From Metellina segmentata (taxonomy: Eukaryota; Arthropoda; Arachnida; Araneae; Tetragnathidae): a stretch of DNA of 64,000 nt. Each line of letters starts with the position of its first letter. Position 1 is the stretch's first letter. Under the pieces are notes generated by a model. The model saw only the letters and a program-made list of their open reading frames with translations. It was not told where the DNA came from and ran no database searches. Shown here in pieces: positions 32,258-43,654 of the stretch. The stretch is from the NCBI GenBank assembly GCA_947359465.1, contig OX375880.1, forward strand, positions 20,412,714-20,476,713. The letters are read 5' to 3'. The position numbers were made by a program, and so were the translations under genes.

Positions 32258-32545
32258 GGTAGTCTGTGCAAGAGTAACGGATTAGCAAACGGAGGGTTGC
32301 GTGTTCGATTCCAACAAACACCGTAGTGTACAAAGGGGGCTGGTGCACGTTGAAAATCTATCTGGCCTCACATTGGAGTGGTATGGAAGTACAGAGAGAG
32401 GGGTACCACCTCAGGTTTTGACCTCGTCATCTGACCGTGGTTCAAAATTATGTGGTGTCGTCCTTTGTTCTTTCCCTTCAGAATTGATAACGGACCGTCG
32501 CCCGTAGAATTGCTCCAGTGCGACGTTAATTATAATACCTGTTTA
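32258..32545 (+). mobile_element. SINE-B copy
   Basis: Head AGAGTAACGGATTAGCAAAC, body GGTGCACGTTGAAAATC, tail CAGTGCGACGTTAATTATAA. Confidence 0.84.
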
Positions 32546-32589
32546 GTTTCTTCCAATCCGAGTTGACCTCGGTCCAAATTAAGTCGATA

Positions 32590-32838
32590 GGTAGGTAATT
32601 AACGTCGCAATGAAACAACATAACGGGCTATTAGCGATCATCCGGTTCAACACCTGAGTTGGCACCAAAATTACAAATGTACACACTACGCCAACATGAA
32701 GCCATTTGGTGCCACGACAGGTTTAACGTAGATCCTCCTCAAACGTACACGACGGTGTGTGATTAATCGAGTTTCGAATTCGCAATCCGCAGGTTGCTCA
32801 ACCCCTTTCTCTACCAACCAGGCTACGACGGATCCACA
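32590..32838 (-). mobile_element. SINE-B copy, internally deleted
   Basis: Tail complement AATTAACGTCGCAATG; most of the middle after GCGATCATCCGG is deleted; head complement with GTTTCGAATTCGCAATCC. Confidence 0.78.
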
Positions 32839-33572
32839 TTAGCTAGAATAATGAGGCTGTACTGTATTTCCTAACCTTTAAAATGGCACATTGTTGTGCA
32901 AAAGTCGACATTTAAAAAATAAACACGTCGCAATACAAAAAGTGCCATCTGTCAAATTTAAAAAAAAATTCTGCCTACGTAAAGTAAACAATGCTTTATC
33001 ATGAGACAGTACAGTGGGGAAATTTGAATTGATAAGTTTGTAAACATATCATTGTTTTGTATTTCCTAGGAGTTGTGTAAGACAGTTTTCAGATATAAGA
33101 CACTTCATAGTATTTGGAAAACTGAGAAATAACAGGTATACAGAACAAAGAATTTCTAAGCAATTCCTTTAGAAGAATAAATAATTTCATTAATTTAGCA
33201 AAGTCAATGTTTCTTTCATTGCGTTTCATATTAACGGTATTTAAGGAATGGAATTTCTAAAGAACGTTTTAAATACAGTAAAATATTACATTAAAATGTA
33301 ATAAGTTTATCAAGATAATATAAAAAGGGAAGTTTTATTGGATACAAATAGAATAACATGGAAAAATTGCGATACTATTTTCCAAATCATCAGAAATATA
33401 TGCGTTTCCATGTAGACTAAAAAGGTATTTCATATCTGATTGTCGTATTTTTCATGTCTGTTTTTGCAGAACATATAGCTGCAAAAGGGGTGTAACTCAA
33501 AATTTTCGTTTTTGCGGATGTGCACTTTAAAAGTATTACGGCCATAGAAAACACCGGTATTTTTACAAGGTT
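32839..33572. other. AT-rich sequence without a gene
   Basis: Nothing recognised. Confidence 0.4.
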
Positions 33573-33930
33573 GGTAGGTATTTTAATTAACTGGAGCATC
33601 ACAATTGGCGCCTATCCGCGGTCAATATCGATTGGGGAGATCCAGGGAAAACCCCTGCCCTTTGGAAACATGATGAGGAAAGGTATGTACTGAGGCTGGT
33701 ACCCCACTCCCCAAACTTCCACACCATGTCAACGCGAGGACTATCAAGGTAGGTATTCTAATTAACGCCACACAGGATTAACTCAACGTAATATTGACGA
33801 CATTCCGGGATCAACCTCCAAAAGGAAATATCCGAAGACAACACCACATACTTTTGAACAGCGGTCATGTGACCAGGCAACATCTGAGCTGCCACCCCAC
33901 TCTCCAAACTCCCACACCAACTATAAAACA
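33573..33930 (-). mobile_element. Two adjacent SINE-B copies, both truncated
   Basis: One from 33573 (GGTAGGTATTTTAATTAAC) to AACGCGAGGACTATC near 33745, a second from 33748 (GGTAGGTATTCTAATTAACG) to CTCCCACACCAAC. Both lack heads. Confidence 0.78.
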
Positions 33931-33975
33931 GCAAGGACTATACAGTCGCCAGAGATCTGACAAGTTCATGATTGG

Positions 33976-34065
33976 TAGGTAGTTGAATTAACGTCCCTCC
34001 TAAGAAACTCAACCGGCTATTGGTGACGGTACGGGTGCAGTCCCATACAGAAAAATCCGAGTAAA
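33976..34065 (-). mobile_element. 90-bp headless SINE-B tail insertion
   Basis: TAGGTAGTTGAATTAACGTC to AAATCCGAGTAAA. Flanked by ATGATTGG (33968-33975 and 34066-34073). Same internal boundary as the A-type 90-bp insertions. Confidence 0.82.
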
Positions 34066-34074
34066 ATGATTGGC

Positions 34075-34260
34075 TGGAATTTATGGATCATAGTCATATT
34101 TGGAACATACAATGGACTTAAAGAAAGAAGATAGGTTTTACTGGCACAGAGAACAGGAAAACACAAAGGAAGGAATCAAACTTGACAAGTATCAAACCTA
34201 CGCAGCCTACAACTTGAAGTGAAGAAACCCACTGAACCACCTTGACCTCCGTTCAAGAAT
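34075..34260 (-). mobile_element. SINE-C copy
   Basis: On the minus strand a tRNA-like head (AGGTGGTTCAGTGGG, then TCAAGTTTGATTCC) precedes TGTTCTCTGTGCCAGTAAAA and CCATAAATTCC. Confidence 0.65.
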
Positions 34261-34369
34261 ATAGAACGAAAATATTATAGGAGGTGGACAACTGATAGAG
34301 CACTCACAATAATTCGAAACGTATTTACATGACACCCACCATTGAACTTTGTTCTAAAACAAATTATCG

Positions 34370-34725
34370 AGCCGCAGTATCCCGGTTGGAAGAGTAAGAG
34401 AGTTCGAATCCATCCACAGACCGTCGTGTTCAAAGGGGGCTGGTTCACGTTAAAGCTATCGTGGCCCTAAATGTCCTCACGTTGGCGTGGTGTGGAAGTT
34501 TAGAGTTAGACGCCAGCTTAGGTGTTGACATCATCTCAATCTGTCTTCGAATACGTGGCGTGTTCCTTGGATCTTCCCCTTCGGGTAGGTAGGTATTTCA
34601 ATTAACGTCGCACTGGAGCAAAACATTGGACTATCCTCTCCCTTCGGGATTTATCGCGGATCGTTGACAATAACCCGTTGTGGTGCTCCAGTGCGACGTT
34701 AATTAAAACACCTACCTGACACTGG
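34370..34725 (+). mobile_element. SINE-B copy carrying an inverted SINE-B tail
   Basis: Head CAGTATCCCGGTTGGAAGAG and body interrupted at 34585. The remaining 3' end runs from 34635 to AATTAAAACACCTACC. Confidence 0.83.
34586..34634 (-). mobile_element. 49-bp SINE-B tail inserted into a SINE-B
   Basis: TAGGTAGGTATTTCAATTAA to GGACTATC, the tail complement. Flanked by CCCTTCGGG-type repeats (34573-34585 and 34635-34648). Confidence 0.8.
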
Positions 34726-34840
34726 TTCAAGATACATGGTGTTGTCCTTGGACCTTTCCCTCTCGGTTTGTTCCATCACCGCAGACAACAGAACATTGAA
34801 ATGCTCCAGTTCGAGGTTAATTAAAGTACTTACCTACCGT
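34726..34840 (+). mobile_element. SINE-B 3' end fragment
   Basis: GACACTGGTTCAAGATACAT to CGAGGTTAATTAAAGTACTT; only the last third of the SINE. Confidence 0.72.
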
Positions 34841-34922
34841 TCTTAAAAGATAAAAATAGAATTCCACATTACGCGTAAGGTTAATATTGAAATACTATAA
34901 AAAATGAACGTGCAAAAAGACT

Positions 34923-35112
34923 TAGGTAGGAATAATTTTAATTAACGTTCCAATGGAGGCAGCACAACGGGCTATTGGTGACGGTCCGTAATCTATCCAG
35001 AACAAAACGCCCTAAGACACCACCTTTTAATTTTGAAACACTGTCACGAGGTAAACACCACATTACTATCACCCCACTCTCCAAACTTCCACGCCACGCA
35101 AACATGAGGACA
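34923..35112 (-). mobile_element. SINE-B copy, head lost
   Basis: AATTTTAATTAACGTTCCAA through the body complement to CAAACATGAGGACATGATG. Confidence 0.78.
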
Positions 35113-35125
35113 TGATGTCACAGCT

Positions 35126-36056
35126 AAGGTTGCCAGAACATCTCTTTTAAAGAGAACATTCCCTCTTTTCCCGCTTTTTTTCACTCTTTTTAAGTCAGAT
35201 ATGTTTTGTCCTTTTCTTTAGATTGTTCTCTTTGTTCATCATTTCGGATTGCGTTAAAAATATATTTCACATTTCAAACATTACGAGCAAACTTTACGAT
35301 ATACACATTGCCTACTATATGATAATGTAAACCACAGCTAATCAAATACGTACTAGATCTAGTACGTTGTACCAAAATTGTACATATTTAAACGCACCAA
35401 CGTATAATAGAAAGTTCAACCTGTAGTGTATATTGAGCTCAATGTTAAAACGTCTAACACATATTATGAGTTCAAATAGATAACCAATGATAATTTAGAT
35501 TGGAGTTAGAATAATAAGAATAAGAAATATATTGTTCGTATTGTATCAGAAAGAATAGCAAGAAGGACGATTATGAGTCTTTTTTAGTTTGGAAGGAAAT
35601 CGCGTTACTAAGCAAGCCACCTTTTTTGTTGGCATTAAATCGAAGTCGATAACTCAACTATGATTGCTGCGTACAGACCAAAATGGAAAGTAAAATGTTT
35701 AATTTCTATTAATTAGATGTGTGTCTACTACTATTTTGTTGTTATATATTTAAAAATTGGATCTTATTTTTTGCAACGTTTTGAAAAAAGGGGTCAGTGT
35801 TTTTATTTATAAATTCGTTCTCGCATTTACTAATTCTTTTCAAAATACGTATGTAATATATGCAGTAGATTCCTTCCCCCCCCACCCTTCAGTTAGTAGT
35901 TAAATACCAAGTTTCGTCAAAGATTATTCTTTTTATTAGATACCTAATAATTATACACTAATAATCCGTGCTTTTCGTGTCCTCTTTTTGTCCTTTTTTT
36001 ATAAATAATTTTATCAAATGTTCTATTTTCTCATATTCATCTTTTAGCTACCCTAG
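35126..36056 (+). mobile_element. hAT-like non-autonomous element
   Basis: Starts AAGGTTGCCAGAACATC and ends, reversed, CTAGGGTAGCTAAAAGATG. Flanked by a perfect 8-bp TCACAGCT (35118-35125 and 36057-36064), the hAT signature. It is the inverted relative of the outer element at 27846-31992. No transposase frame. Confidence 0.85.
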
Positions 36057-36064
36057 TCACAGCT

Positions 36065-36612
36065 TATCCCAAACGCAACATCCTCCACTGACACGACGGT
36101 TTTCGGTTAGATCGAGCAAAATTTTGGAGAGAACAAAAATATATCCCTGCCCTTCCAGGCACTTTAGGCCGAAATAGCGATGAAAGCAGAGTGGATTAGA
36201 CTCTAGTTAGCGAAGAAAATAAATTATTTCCCGCATGTCCTCTACGACAGGTCTATTTTCAGGGACGCAGGTGTAAGCAAAGGGAGTGAAAAAAAAGTTA
36301 TTTTTCCAGCAGTTTGAAACAGAGGGGGTAAATAACCCCCATCTTTCTTTCGCCGACAGTTCTAACTGTAACCGGGGAAGAATAAATCTGTCGCGCGGGT
36401 ATCTAAAATGGCGACGAGTCGTCACGTCTTTCTACTAAAAGGAAAAGCTGTTTTTTCCCTTTCTCGAACAATACAGTTATGGGTATTCGTGGCGGGGATT
36501 TCATGGGCTATAAAGCATCTTCTAAAGGACGCTGAACGGAAAAGAGAAGTTGTTGAAATGTGGTGTAACCATGGACTATCGATTCCAGACGGATTACTTT
36601 TTATTATTCTAC
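36065..36612. other. Mostly unique sequence
   Basis: No repeat recognised; holds the small open frame at 36408-36617. Confidence 0.4.
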
Positions 36613-36617
36613 GATAA
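36408..36617 (+). CDS. Possible small membrane protein ORF, 69 codons
   Basis: The ATG has a favourable context (AAAATGGCG). The product starts MATSRHVFLLKGKAVF, has a hydrophobic segment WVFVAGISWAIKHLL at about residues 25-39, then a charged stretch DAERKREVVEMW. No family recognised, and the 3' end runs into a local tandem repeat, so it may be fortuitous. Confidence 0.22.
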   Translation: MATSRHVFLLKGKAVFSLSRTIQLWVFVAGISWAIKHLLKDAERKREVVEMWCNHGLSIPDGLLFIILR

Positions 36618-37090
36618 AATTTTATTCGAATTCAACTCAATGCGTTTGGATATCTTTCGTGAAATGTTACTTCAAAAAATGAAAGAAAGGTATTAAGTAT
36701 CGTTTCTGTTGTCAACTTGTTTGAATGTAACTGGTATGATGTACAGACCGAACGGATGGCTTTTTCACTGTGTGTGGTACTACTTTTTACTCACGATAAA
36801 ATTTTATTCGACTATTTGGAATTATTGCGTTCTGATGCTTTTGTGAAATATTTATTCACAAAATGAACGAATGTTATTTCTTATCGTTTTCTGTTTTCAA
36901 CGTGATTGAATGCAACTGGCATTAACGTGCAGACGTAACTAATAAAATTTTCACAACATATAATATTATTTTTTATTACTAAACGATACAATTTTTTTAT
37001 GAATGATACTTTGTATTTCGATAATTTCGAGAGATATGTTGCTTCAAGAAATGAAAGAATATTACTAAGCAACGTTTTCTATTGTCAAAG
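36613..37090. repeat. Three-copy tandem repeat, about 180 bp
   Basis: GATAAAATTTTATTCGA at 36613 and 36795 and a decayed third copy near 36980. Each has a GAAAGAA/CGAATG block, then CGTTTTCTGT and TTGTCAA/TTTTCAA. AT-rich, no coding. Confidence 0.75.
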
Positions 37091-37094
37091 TGAG

Positions 37095-37185
37095 GATACT
37101 TGAGGCCACGACAGATTTAACGTGCTCCTACTCCTTTGTACACGACGGTCTATGGTTGAGCGACCCAAGAACCACCAGGAGGCTT
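37095..37185 (-). mobile_element. SINE-B head remnant
   Basis: GAGGCCACGACAGATTTAAC to TACACGACGGTCTATGG; only the head-proximal third. Confidence 0.65.
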
Positions 37186-37571
37186 ACGATATGAGAGAAC
37201 ATTCAGAAATTACCGGATCCTCCTTATTTAATATCCTTTACTAACTGTTATAATCCTCAATTAGTATCCTTTGTTAATCATTATTATCCACTATTAAGTA
37301 ATTAAGAAGGAACTTATTTCGCAATTTTAAGTAGATTGTCCCCCCCCCTAATGGGATACATATCTATAATATTTAAAAAAATATTCACAGATTAATATAA
37401 GTAAAATTTCATCCTCATATGACTTTCAGTTAAATACGCGCTTTCTTTTGTTTGTAATTCGGATTAGTAACTGAAAAATGAAAACTTGCGAGAAAAGTTA
37501 CGGAACAATTTCCGAAAGTTCACATCATGATAAGATAACAGGAGCGAGGGGAAACAATCTACTTAAAATTT
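37186..37571. other. Unassigned AT-rich sequence
   Basis: Nothing recognised; short repeated words of TATCCTTTACTAA type near 37230-37290. Confidence 0.4.
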
Positions 37572-37585
37572 GTGAAACTTCTATG

Positions 37586-37674
37586 TAGGTAGGTATTTTA
37601 ATTAAACTTGAACTGAAGTATCAAAACGGGTTATTGGCGACGGTATGTAGTCAAACCCAAAGGGAAAGATCCGA
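37586..37674 (-). mobile_element. 89-bp headless SINE-B tail insertion
   Basis: TAGGTAGGTATTTTAATTAA to AAAGATCCGA. Flanked by GTGAAACTTCTATG (37572-37585) and GTGAAACTTCTACG (37675-37688), 13 of 14 identical. Same boundary as the other 90-bp insertions. Confidence 0.88.
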
Positions 37675-37846
37675 GTGAAACTTCTACGATTTGTGCGGTA
37701 TTTGGGAACAAAACCATTGCAGAAATATACATCGTCTACAGTAAAAAAAAATATGATTTTATTAGGAGAGAGGTATTAAATTTTTACGTCTGGGTCAGTT
37801 TTACAGTGAATTTAGCTATTGATGAATCAGTTTCAGATTGAAATAA

Positions 37847-38175
37847 GCCGACCAACCGGTCTGGAGGTTAAGGTGTTAGCCTCTAGATCGGAAGGTTCCT
37901 GGTCCGAAACCGGGTCAGTGCATGGATCTTTGTAAGCGTATGGTGTTGAGGTGGCTGGTGCACCTTAAATATGTTGCGGCCGTTGGATAGGTGTGGAAGT
38001 TTGAAGAGTGGGGTGCCAGCTCCGGTGTTCCTCGTCATCTGACCGTGGTTCAAAATTACGTGGTGTTGTCCTCGGATCTTTCTCTTAGGGGGTTTATCCC
38101 GGACCATCGTCAATAGCCCGTTGAGTTACTCTCGTGCGATGTTAATTAAAAATTATCATTAGCAATTACCATTAC
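37847..38175 (+). mobile_element. SINE-A copy
   Basis: Head GCCGACCAACCGGTCTGGAG, body with GTGGCTGGTGCACC, tail GTGCGATGTTAATTAAAAAT and ATTACCATTACC. Confidence 0.86.
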
Positions 38176-38389
38176 CGATTTTAATAAACGAAACGTATTT
38201 CACAGTTAACAACTGTTGTATTAAATTATATACTTTACTTTTAACATTTCAATGTCGTCTAAGGTTTGTAAGATTGTAATGCATTTGGGGCGAGTTACGC
38301 AAAGCTGCCAAGGTACGCCACCCTGAGGTTTGTATATTGGTTAACTTTACCAGACTGATCATCCAAGGTAGTCTGTCACATATAAATCC
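38176..38389. other. Spacer
   Basis: Nothing recognised. Confidence 0.35.
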
Positions 38390-38695
38390 AGTTATTGAAT
38401 TTACATCGCACTGGAGCAACACAAGGGGACGTTGACGATGGTCTGGTGTGAATCTTGGAGGTTAAAATCCGAGGATAACACCTCGTAATTTTTAACCTCG
38501 GTCAGATGACAAGATCTCATCCTGAACTGGCATCGCACTCTCCAAACGTCCACACCACAACGTGAAACGGCCTCAACAGATTCAAATTGCACCAGCCCCC
38601 ACGTACACATCGGTACTTGGTTGTATTGAGTGTCGAACTTGAAACCCTATGGTTGTTAATCCGCGAATCCACCAACTATTTTCGTCGCGGATTGT
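38390..38695 (-). mobile_element. SINE-B copy, diverged
   Basis: Tail complement TTGAATTTACATCGCACTGG, body complement, head complement ACCAACTATTTTCGTCGCGG. Confidence 0.74.
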
Positions 38696-38699
38696 CAGG

Positions 38700-40640
38700 T
38701 GAATTAATGACAGATTTTACAGGGCAGTAATTGATAAACATTACTAAAAAATAATTAATTAATTTAGAAATTTTAGGTTGCATTAAACTTCTTAAAGGCA
38801 CTGAAAAGTCACAATTCGTCAAAAAATCGAATTTTTGATTTCAATTGCATTTAATAGAGGGCACCAATACGAATCGATTGATGTATCACTTATTACGTAA
38901 AATGCATTTTAAGTTAAAAAAATTTAATTTAATTTGAAAGTATCCTTTTTGGTTTCTGTTTCAGGTTTGAAGTTTCGATTTTGAAGACAATGAATTATAT
39001 ATATTTTTAAATATTTTATATTTTTAGTATATTTTTGTATAAACATACATTTTAATCGATTGGTTACAGGTTTAACTGCGACTGTTATTATATTTAACCG
39101 TAAATATTGTTTACTTGTGCTTTGGAAAGTTCTTATCGATAAGGTAAGGAGATACTATTTTGTAGTTTTTTATCGTTTTCTCAAAATGATAAATTTTCAT
39201 CTTCAGGTCCGCTCTGTGAAAAAACTATTAAAGCTATCAGTCTGAAATTTTGCATACACATGTATTTATATTAGGAAGTTATGTTAAAATATAAACTATT
39301 GACAAAATATGAACAGAATTTTTTTAATGGGTGATTAGTACGTATAAAATCACAAAATTTTTATAAACTGATTTAAATTGTGCCTAAAATTTTTTTTTCC
39401 TGGTTATTTTCAACAAAAAAAACTTTAATGAATTCAAAAATCATTTCTAATGATAGGGAAAAAAGTTGCAACTCAATATACATTAAAGTTTTTTTACAGA
39501 GCGCACCCAAAGTGAACTCACGGTATTGAATTTTATTTCAACGAGTTCTATATAAATGCTCTCTACAAAATATTTTTACTTTTAAAATTTTTATTTTTTA
39601 GCTTGAATTAGTTTTAAAAGGCTTTACAAACATGTGTACAAAAATGGATATGGGTACTTATAATAGCTTAAATTTTATATGCATTCGAATATTGGTCACA
39701 TTTTCATGATTTCTGGCCTTTGATGACTTCCCGGTTCCCTTAATGCAGCCACAAAATAATTATTGAAATGAAACTCAATTGAACAGTTATACCTAATTGG
39801 AAGAAATATTAGTTTGTGTTGTATCATCAATACTCGAATCAAATAACACATTTGAAAGCACAGTGAAATTGCAGCCCCTGAAAGTGAAACAAAAATTAGC
39901 CCTCCGAGAATTTCACACGTAAAACTCCATTCTACAAGCTGCAGCTTTTCCTGCCTGACGTCTAAACAGTTTTGATCTCCTTCGCCAATAGAATCGTTCC
40001 TAGGATTCTTTCAACCAATAGAAAGGGCTTTTTGGTCTTTATGTGTGCTGTGAGGAAAAGACAGCACTACACTATTTGAAAATGTGAAAATCGCATGAAA
40101 TGTATGGAATCGTAATATGAATGATTTAGTAAGAAAGGGTCAGTGATCTATTGTGACATTAAAAAACACAACGAAACTAATCAAGCAGAAATGTTAATAC
40201 TAGTTATGTTTACATAAAGTCAATAGCAGCAGTAAAAGTTTGAGTAATAGCAAGTGTCTTTTTTTTTTTTTTAATTCATATTTGGCAAAATCACGAATTA
40301 GTCATTCACAAACTAGAACAAGGCCATATTTTAGTAAAATCTAATGATAAAATATAACAACTTTTAAAACATCGGGATGACCATATTTTACAATGTTCCG
40401 AAGATATTTTTAAATTTTTTGTAACTTGAAGAAAAAAAAGAATTTTGAAAGTTAAAAAGCAAAATAAAAATTTAAAAAGGTAGTTTTGGAGTTTTATTTA
40501 CAAAAAAGTCCATAATTGAAAAATTCTGTGTAATATGTGCATATTTAATATTTATATATCAGGCTGTATTTATTTATATAGATAAACACGCATTTAAATA
40601 TTGACATAGATAATTCAAAGCTTGACTTTTAGTTAACTTT
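38700..40640. other. Long AT-rich stretch without a gene
   Basis: About 1.9 kb with no repeat family, tRNA or supportable reading frame recognised. Homopolymer T runs occur near 40260. Confidence 0.45.
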
Positions 40641-40649
40641 CTACAAGGT

Positions 40650-40765
40650 TTGACAAGATATCTCTCACCCAGCAAGATCTGACCGATTTATTTAATCACG
40701 AGATATCTCGTCTATCAAGATCTGATCAGTTCTTCCAATGACGAGATATCTCGTCGAAATAAAAC
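40650..40765. repeat. Dispersed CGAGATATCTCG repeat
   Basis: CACGAGATATCTCGTCTATC and GACGAGATATCTCGTCGAAA in tandem, about 65 bp apart. A two-unit version of the satellite core. Confidence 0.68.
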
Positions 40766-40939
40766 CGCCCTATTACTCCAAGAAGAAAAAACAAATTGTA
40801 CCCAGAACTGGTTACAGTTAGGAATAGGTTATTTAATCAGCAGTTGTCTGCTACAGGGCAGTTTTTGAAGCGAAAAGGAACCACCAGGCCAGGAAAACAC
40901 CAGGAGAGTTTAAACAATAAAAAATTACATTTTAGGTAA

Positions 40940-41248
40940 TTAGTTTACAAAACACGTATGGCATTTACTAGATAGTACGACAGCTTATTGAAAGTTGACG
41001 CTCTTTAGAAATATTTCTTTCACGATATCCTTTTAGTTCCACAGCTTATATTTTTTTTAAACTTTCTGTGTGACTAACTTTTAATCGCATCGAATTTATT
41101 TATAATCAATTTCAAAAATAATCATACCATAAGAAAGAGTACATTCTAAGGTTTCCAGTGATGTTTCCAAATTTAAAAACTAATAGTAACAAGCTATAGA
41201 TATGATTTTTAACAAGTAACTAAAATTTCCCGATTTTTCTCGAATTTC

Positions 41249-41285
<37 letters not shown>

Positions 41286-41775
41286 ACCAAGAAACAAATT
41301 GAAATTTCTAAAAAAACTCGGCGTGGTGCCAAAATTCACGTTTAGAGATACTCTAAAAAAACCTCATGGCTGAAGATTGAAAATGTGTACGTGTTTTGCT
41401 CACTCGTGTTAGAAATTTCACTTTTCTTTTCGACTGACACTTAATGCACCCTAAACTAATAGCTGCATCGGAAAAGATCTTCTCCATCCTGTTACCTGTG
41501 CAATTTTGAACAAATCATGTTAATTTCGTAATTTTGTAATCTACTTTCTCGGGAAACCGTCTAAGAATCGAGCGAAAAAAAATCGAATTTTCAATCCTGA
41601 GGCTGCACAGTAACTTTTTTTACTATTGATATAGGCGAGATTAGTTGACAGAAAACGTATGGCACTTACTAAATAGTACGACTTCTTATTGAAAGTTAAC
41701 GTTTCTTGGAAATATTTCTTTCATGACTATCTTTTTAACTGCAGCTTATATGTTTTTTAAACTCAAACAAAAATA
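40940..41775 (-). mobile_element. Inverted relative of the inner nest element, with flanking duplication
   Basis: 41080-41640 reversed matches 28730-29230: the CGATGCGATTAAAAGTTAG-like block and TCTAAGAATCGAGC/CTCCATTCTTAGA, CTTAATGCACCCTAAAC. It is bracketed by two copies of a GTATGGCATTTACTAGATAG-type block (about 40958 and 41657). It lacks the GC-rich ends. (CA)n at 41252-41280. Confidence 0.6.
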
Positions 41776-41810
41776 TTATTTCGATATTTGATATGTTAAC
41801 AAAACAGTAG

Positions 41811-42262
41811 AATATGCCTCTTTATGCAATATGAATGTCCGAACTTCTCAGAAAAAACATTTTTTATCCAAGATATTTATGTAATTTTCAAAACAATGAA
41901 ATATTTCTTCCCCGAAATTGTTTTTACCACCTACAAGTTTGTCTTTTTTTCCCACTCGAAATCTAACATTATATATATAAACATACCCAAACCATTATTT
42001 ACGAAATATCTTATAGTTTCGACTTATATATGCTTTTAATCTTATTCAAAACTATTATTCCGGTATGCGGAAGGTAAATAAGAGAATATGCGTCTTCCGG
42101 CAATATCAATGTCAAGAAATTTTATAAATAGCTTTTTTTAAACCAAAATGAAGTTTTAAAACAATAAAGTATTTATCTCGGAAAATTGTACTTACCAGAG
42201 TCAACCAATCTTCTTTTCCCACCAGAAATCTAACAGTTCAGATGCGTATCCAAAACCACATT
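41811..42262. repeat. Two-copy direct repeat
   Basis: 41811-42000 and 42085-42262 share GAATATGC, AATTTTCAAAACAATGAAAT / GTTTTAAAACAATAAAG, and a TTTTCCCAC..GAAATCTAAC block in the same order. Diverged, AT-rich. Confidence 0.6.
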
Positions 42263-42690
42263 AAATAATTCTTATTTCGATGAAATTCCCTTTCTATTGA
42301 TGCATAAAAGATGTCTGTGGAATCACCACGTGTTTAATGTTATGCACCGACAGTTTCACACCAAGAGAAGAACACAAAAGCAGACATAATATCCGATTCC
42401 TCGACAATCGTGCTCAAGCCGAAGGCGTCACACTGGAACATATATATGCGAATTCACCACAGAATACACGCTGTCTGTGGACATAAATCTCCACCACCTG
42501 TAACTCCGTTACGACATTGGAGACTGGAGATGACATCGGACGAATGCTTGATCGCGGATGAACTAAGATCAACTTTGAGCGGGATTGCTCTTGGATGGAG
42601 TCGATTAACGGCAGCGCCATCTCTAGGCCAGACGGGGAATTTTTTTTTCCGATATTAAATGGTCTTCTTCCTTGTTCCCGTATTTACCTT
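42263..42690. other. Unassigned sequence
   Basis: Moderate GC; overlapping frames on both strands near 42410-42660 without recognisable domains. Confidence 0.4.
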
Positions 42691-43482
42691 GGGTTGTCTA
42701 CAGATGTGAGGGTTTTTGAAGAATCTTCTTCAAAGATTTCCAACTATTTCTCGGATATTTCAGGTGAAGAGTTTGAAATGACTCGCTCATTCAGAATGCT
42801 GGAAGACCTGAATTCTTAGAATTCCGTCTGTTTCGTAACTTTTTTTTATGTACGAACGACATTTCCACCGCGTTTTCTAACAGAGTACATCATCTGACCG
42901 TGGTTCAAAATAACGAGGTGCTGTACTCGGATCATTCCTTTGCGGATTTGTTAGGGTTGTCTACAGATGTGAGGGTTTTTGACGAATCTTCTTTAAAGAT
43001 TTCCAACTATTTCTCGGATATTTCAGGTGCTGAAGAGTTTGAAATGACTCGCTCATTCAGAATGTTGAAAGACCTGAATTTTTAGAATTCCGTCTTTTTC
43101 GCAGCTTTTTTTTATGTACGAACGTCACTTCCACGGCGATCTCCACAGAGTATATCATCTGACCGTGGTTCAAAATAACGAGGTGTTGTCCTCGGATCAT
43201 TAGTTTGCGGAATTTGTTGGGGTTGTCTACAGATGTGAGGGTTTTTGAAGAATCTTCTTCAAAGATTTCCAACTAATTTTTTGAAAAATTTAGTTGGTGA
43301 AGAGTTTGAAATGACTTGCTCATTCAGAATGTTGGATGACCTTAAATCTTAGAATTCCGTCTGTTTCGTAACTTTTTTTTACTTAAGAACGACATTTCCA
43401 CGGCGTTCTCTACAGAGTACATCATCTGACCGTGGATCAAAGTAACGAGGTGTTGTCCTCGGATCTTTCCTTTGCGGATTGA
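42691..43482 (+). repeat. Three-copy tandem repeat, about 264 bp, with a SINE piece
   Basis: Units start at 42691, 42954 and 43220 with GGGTTGTCTACAGATGTGAG. Each includes CTTCAAAGATTTCCAAC, GAAATGACTCGCTCATTCAG and a SINE body piece (CATCTGACCGTGGTTCAAAA to CCTCGGATC). The last unit alone continues into the SINE 3' end, which shows the SINE was there before triplication. Confidence 0.85.
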
Positions 43483-43545
43483 TCCCGGACCGTCGCCAAA
43501 AGCCCTTTTTTTGCTACTGTACGACACTAATTAAAAATACCTGCA
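43430..43545 (+). mobile_element. SINE 3' end at the edge of the tandem array
   Basis: CATCTGACCGTGGATCAAAG to GTACGACACTAATTAAAAAT and ACCTGC. Confidence 0.72.
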
Positions 43546-43654
43546 GTACATATCACAGAGTACAACACGGGGTCTTGTATTGTCCGTTTACTTCGAGAAT
43601 ATCTCCGGCACAAATCCTGCGTCTGTCTATTGTCGTAGAAACGGTTTATTGGTT

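Noticed and set aside
40940..41775. LTR retrotransposon suggested by flanking direct repeats
   Set aside because: Repeats lack TG/CA ends and a primer-binding site; the interior matches the element at 28.6-30.3 kb instead.
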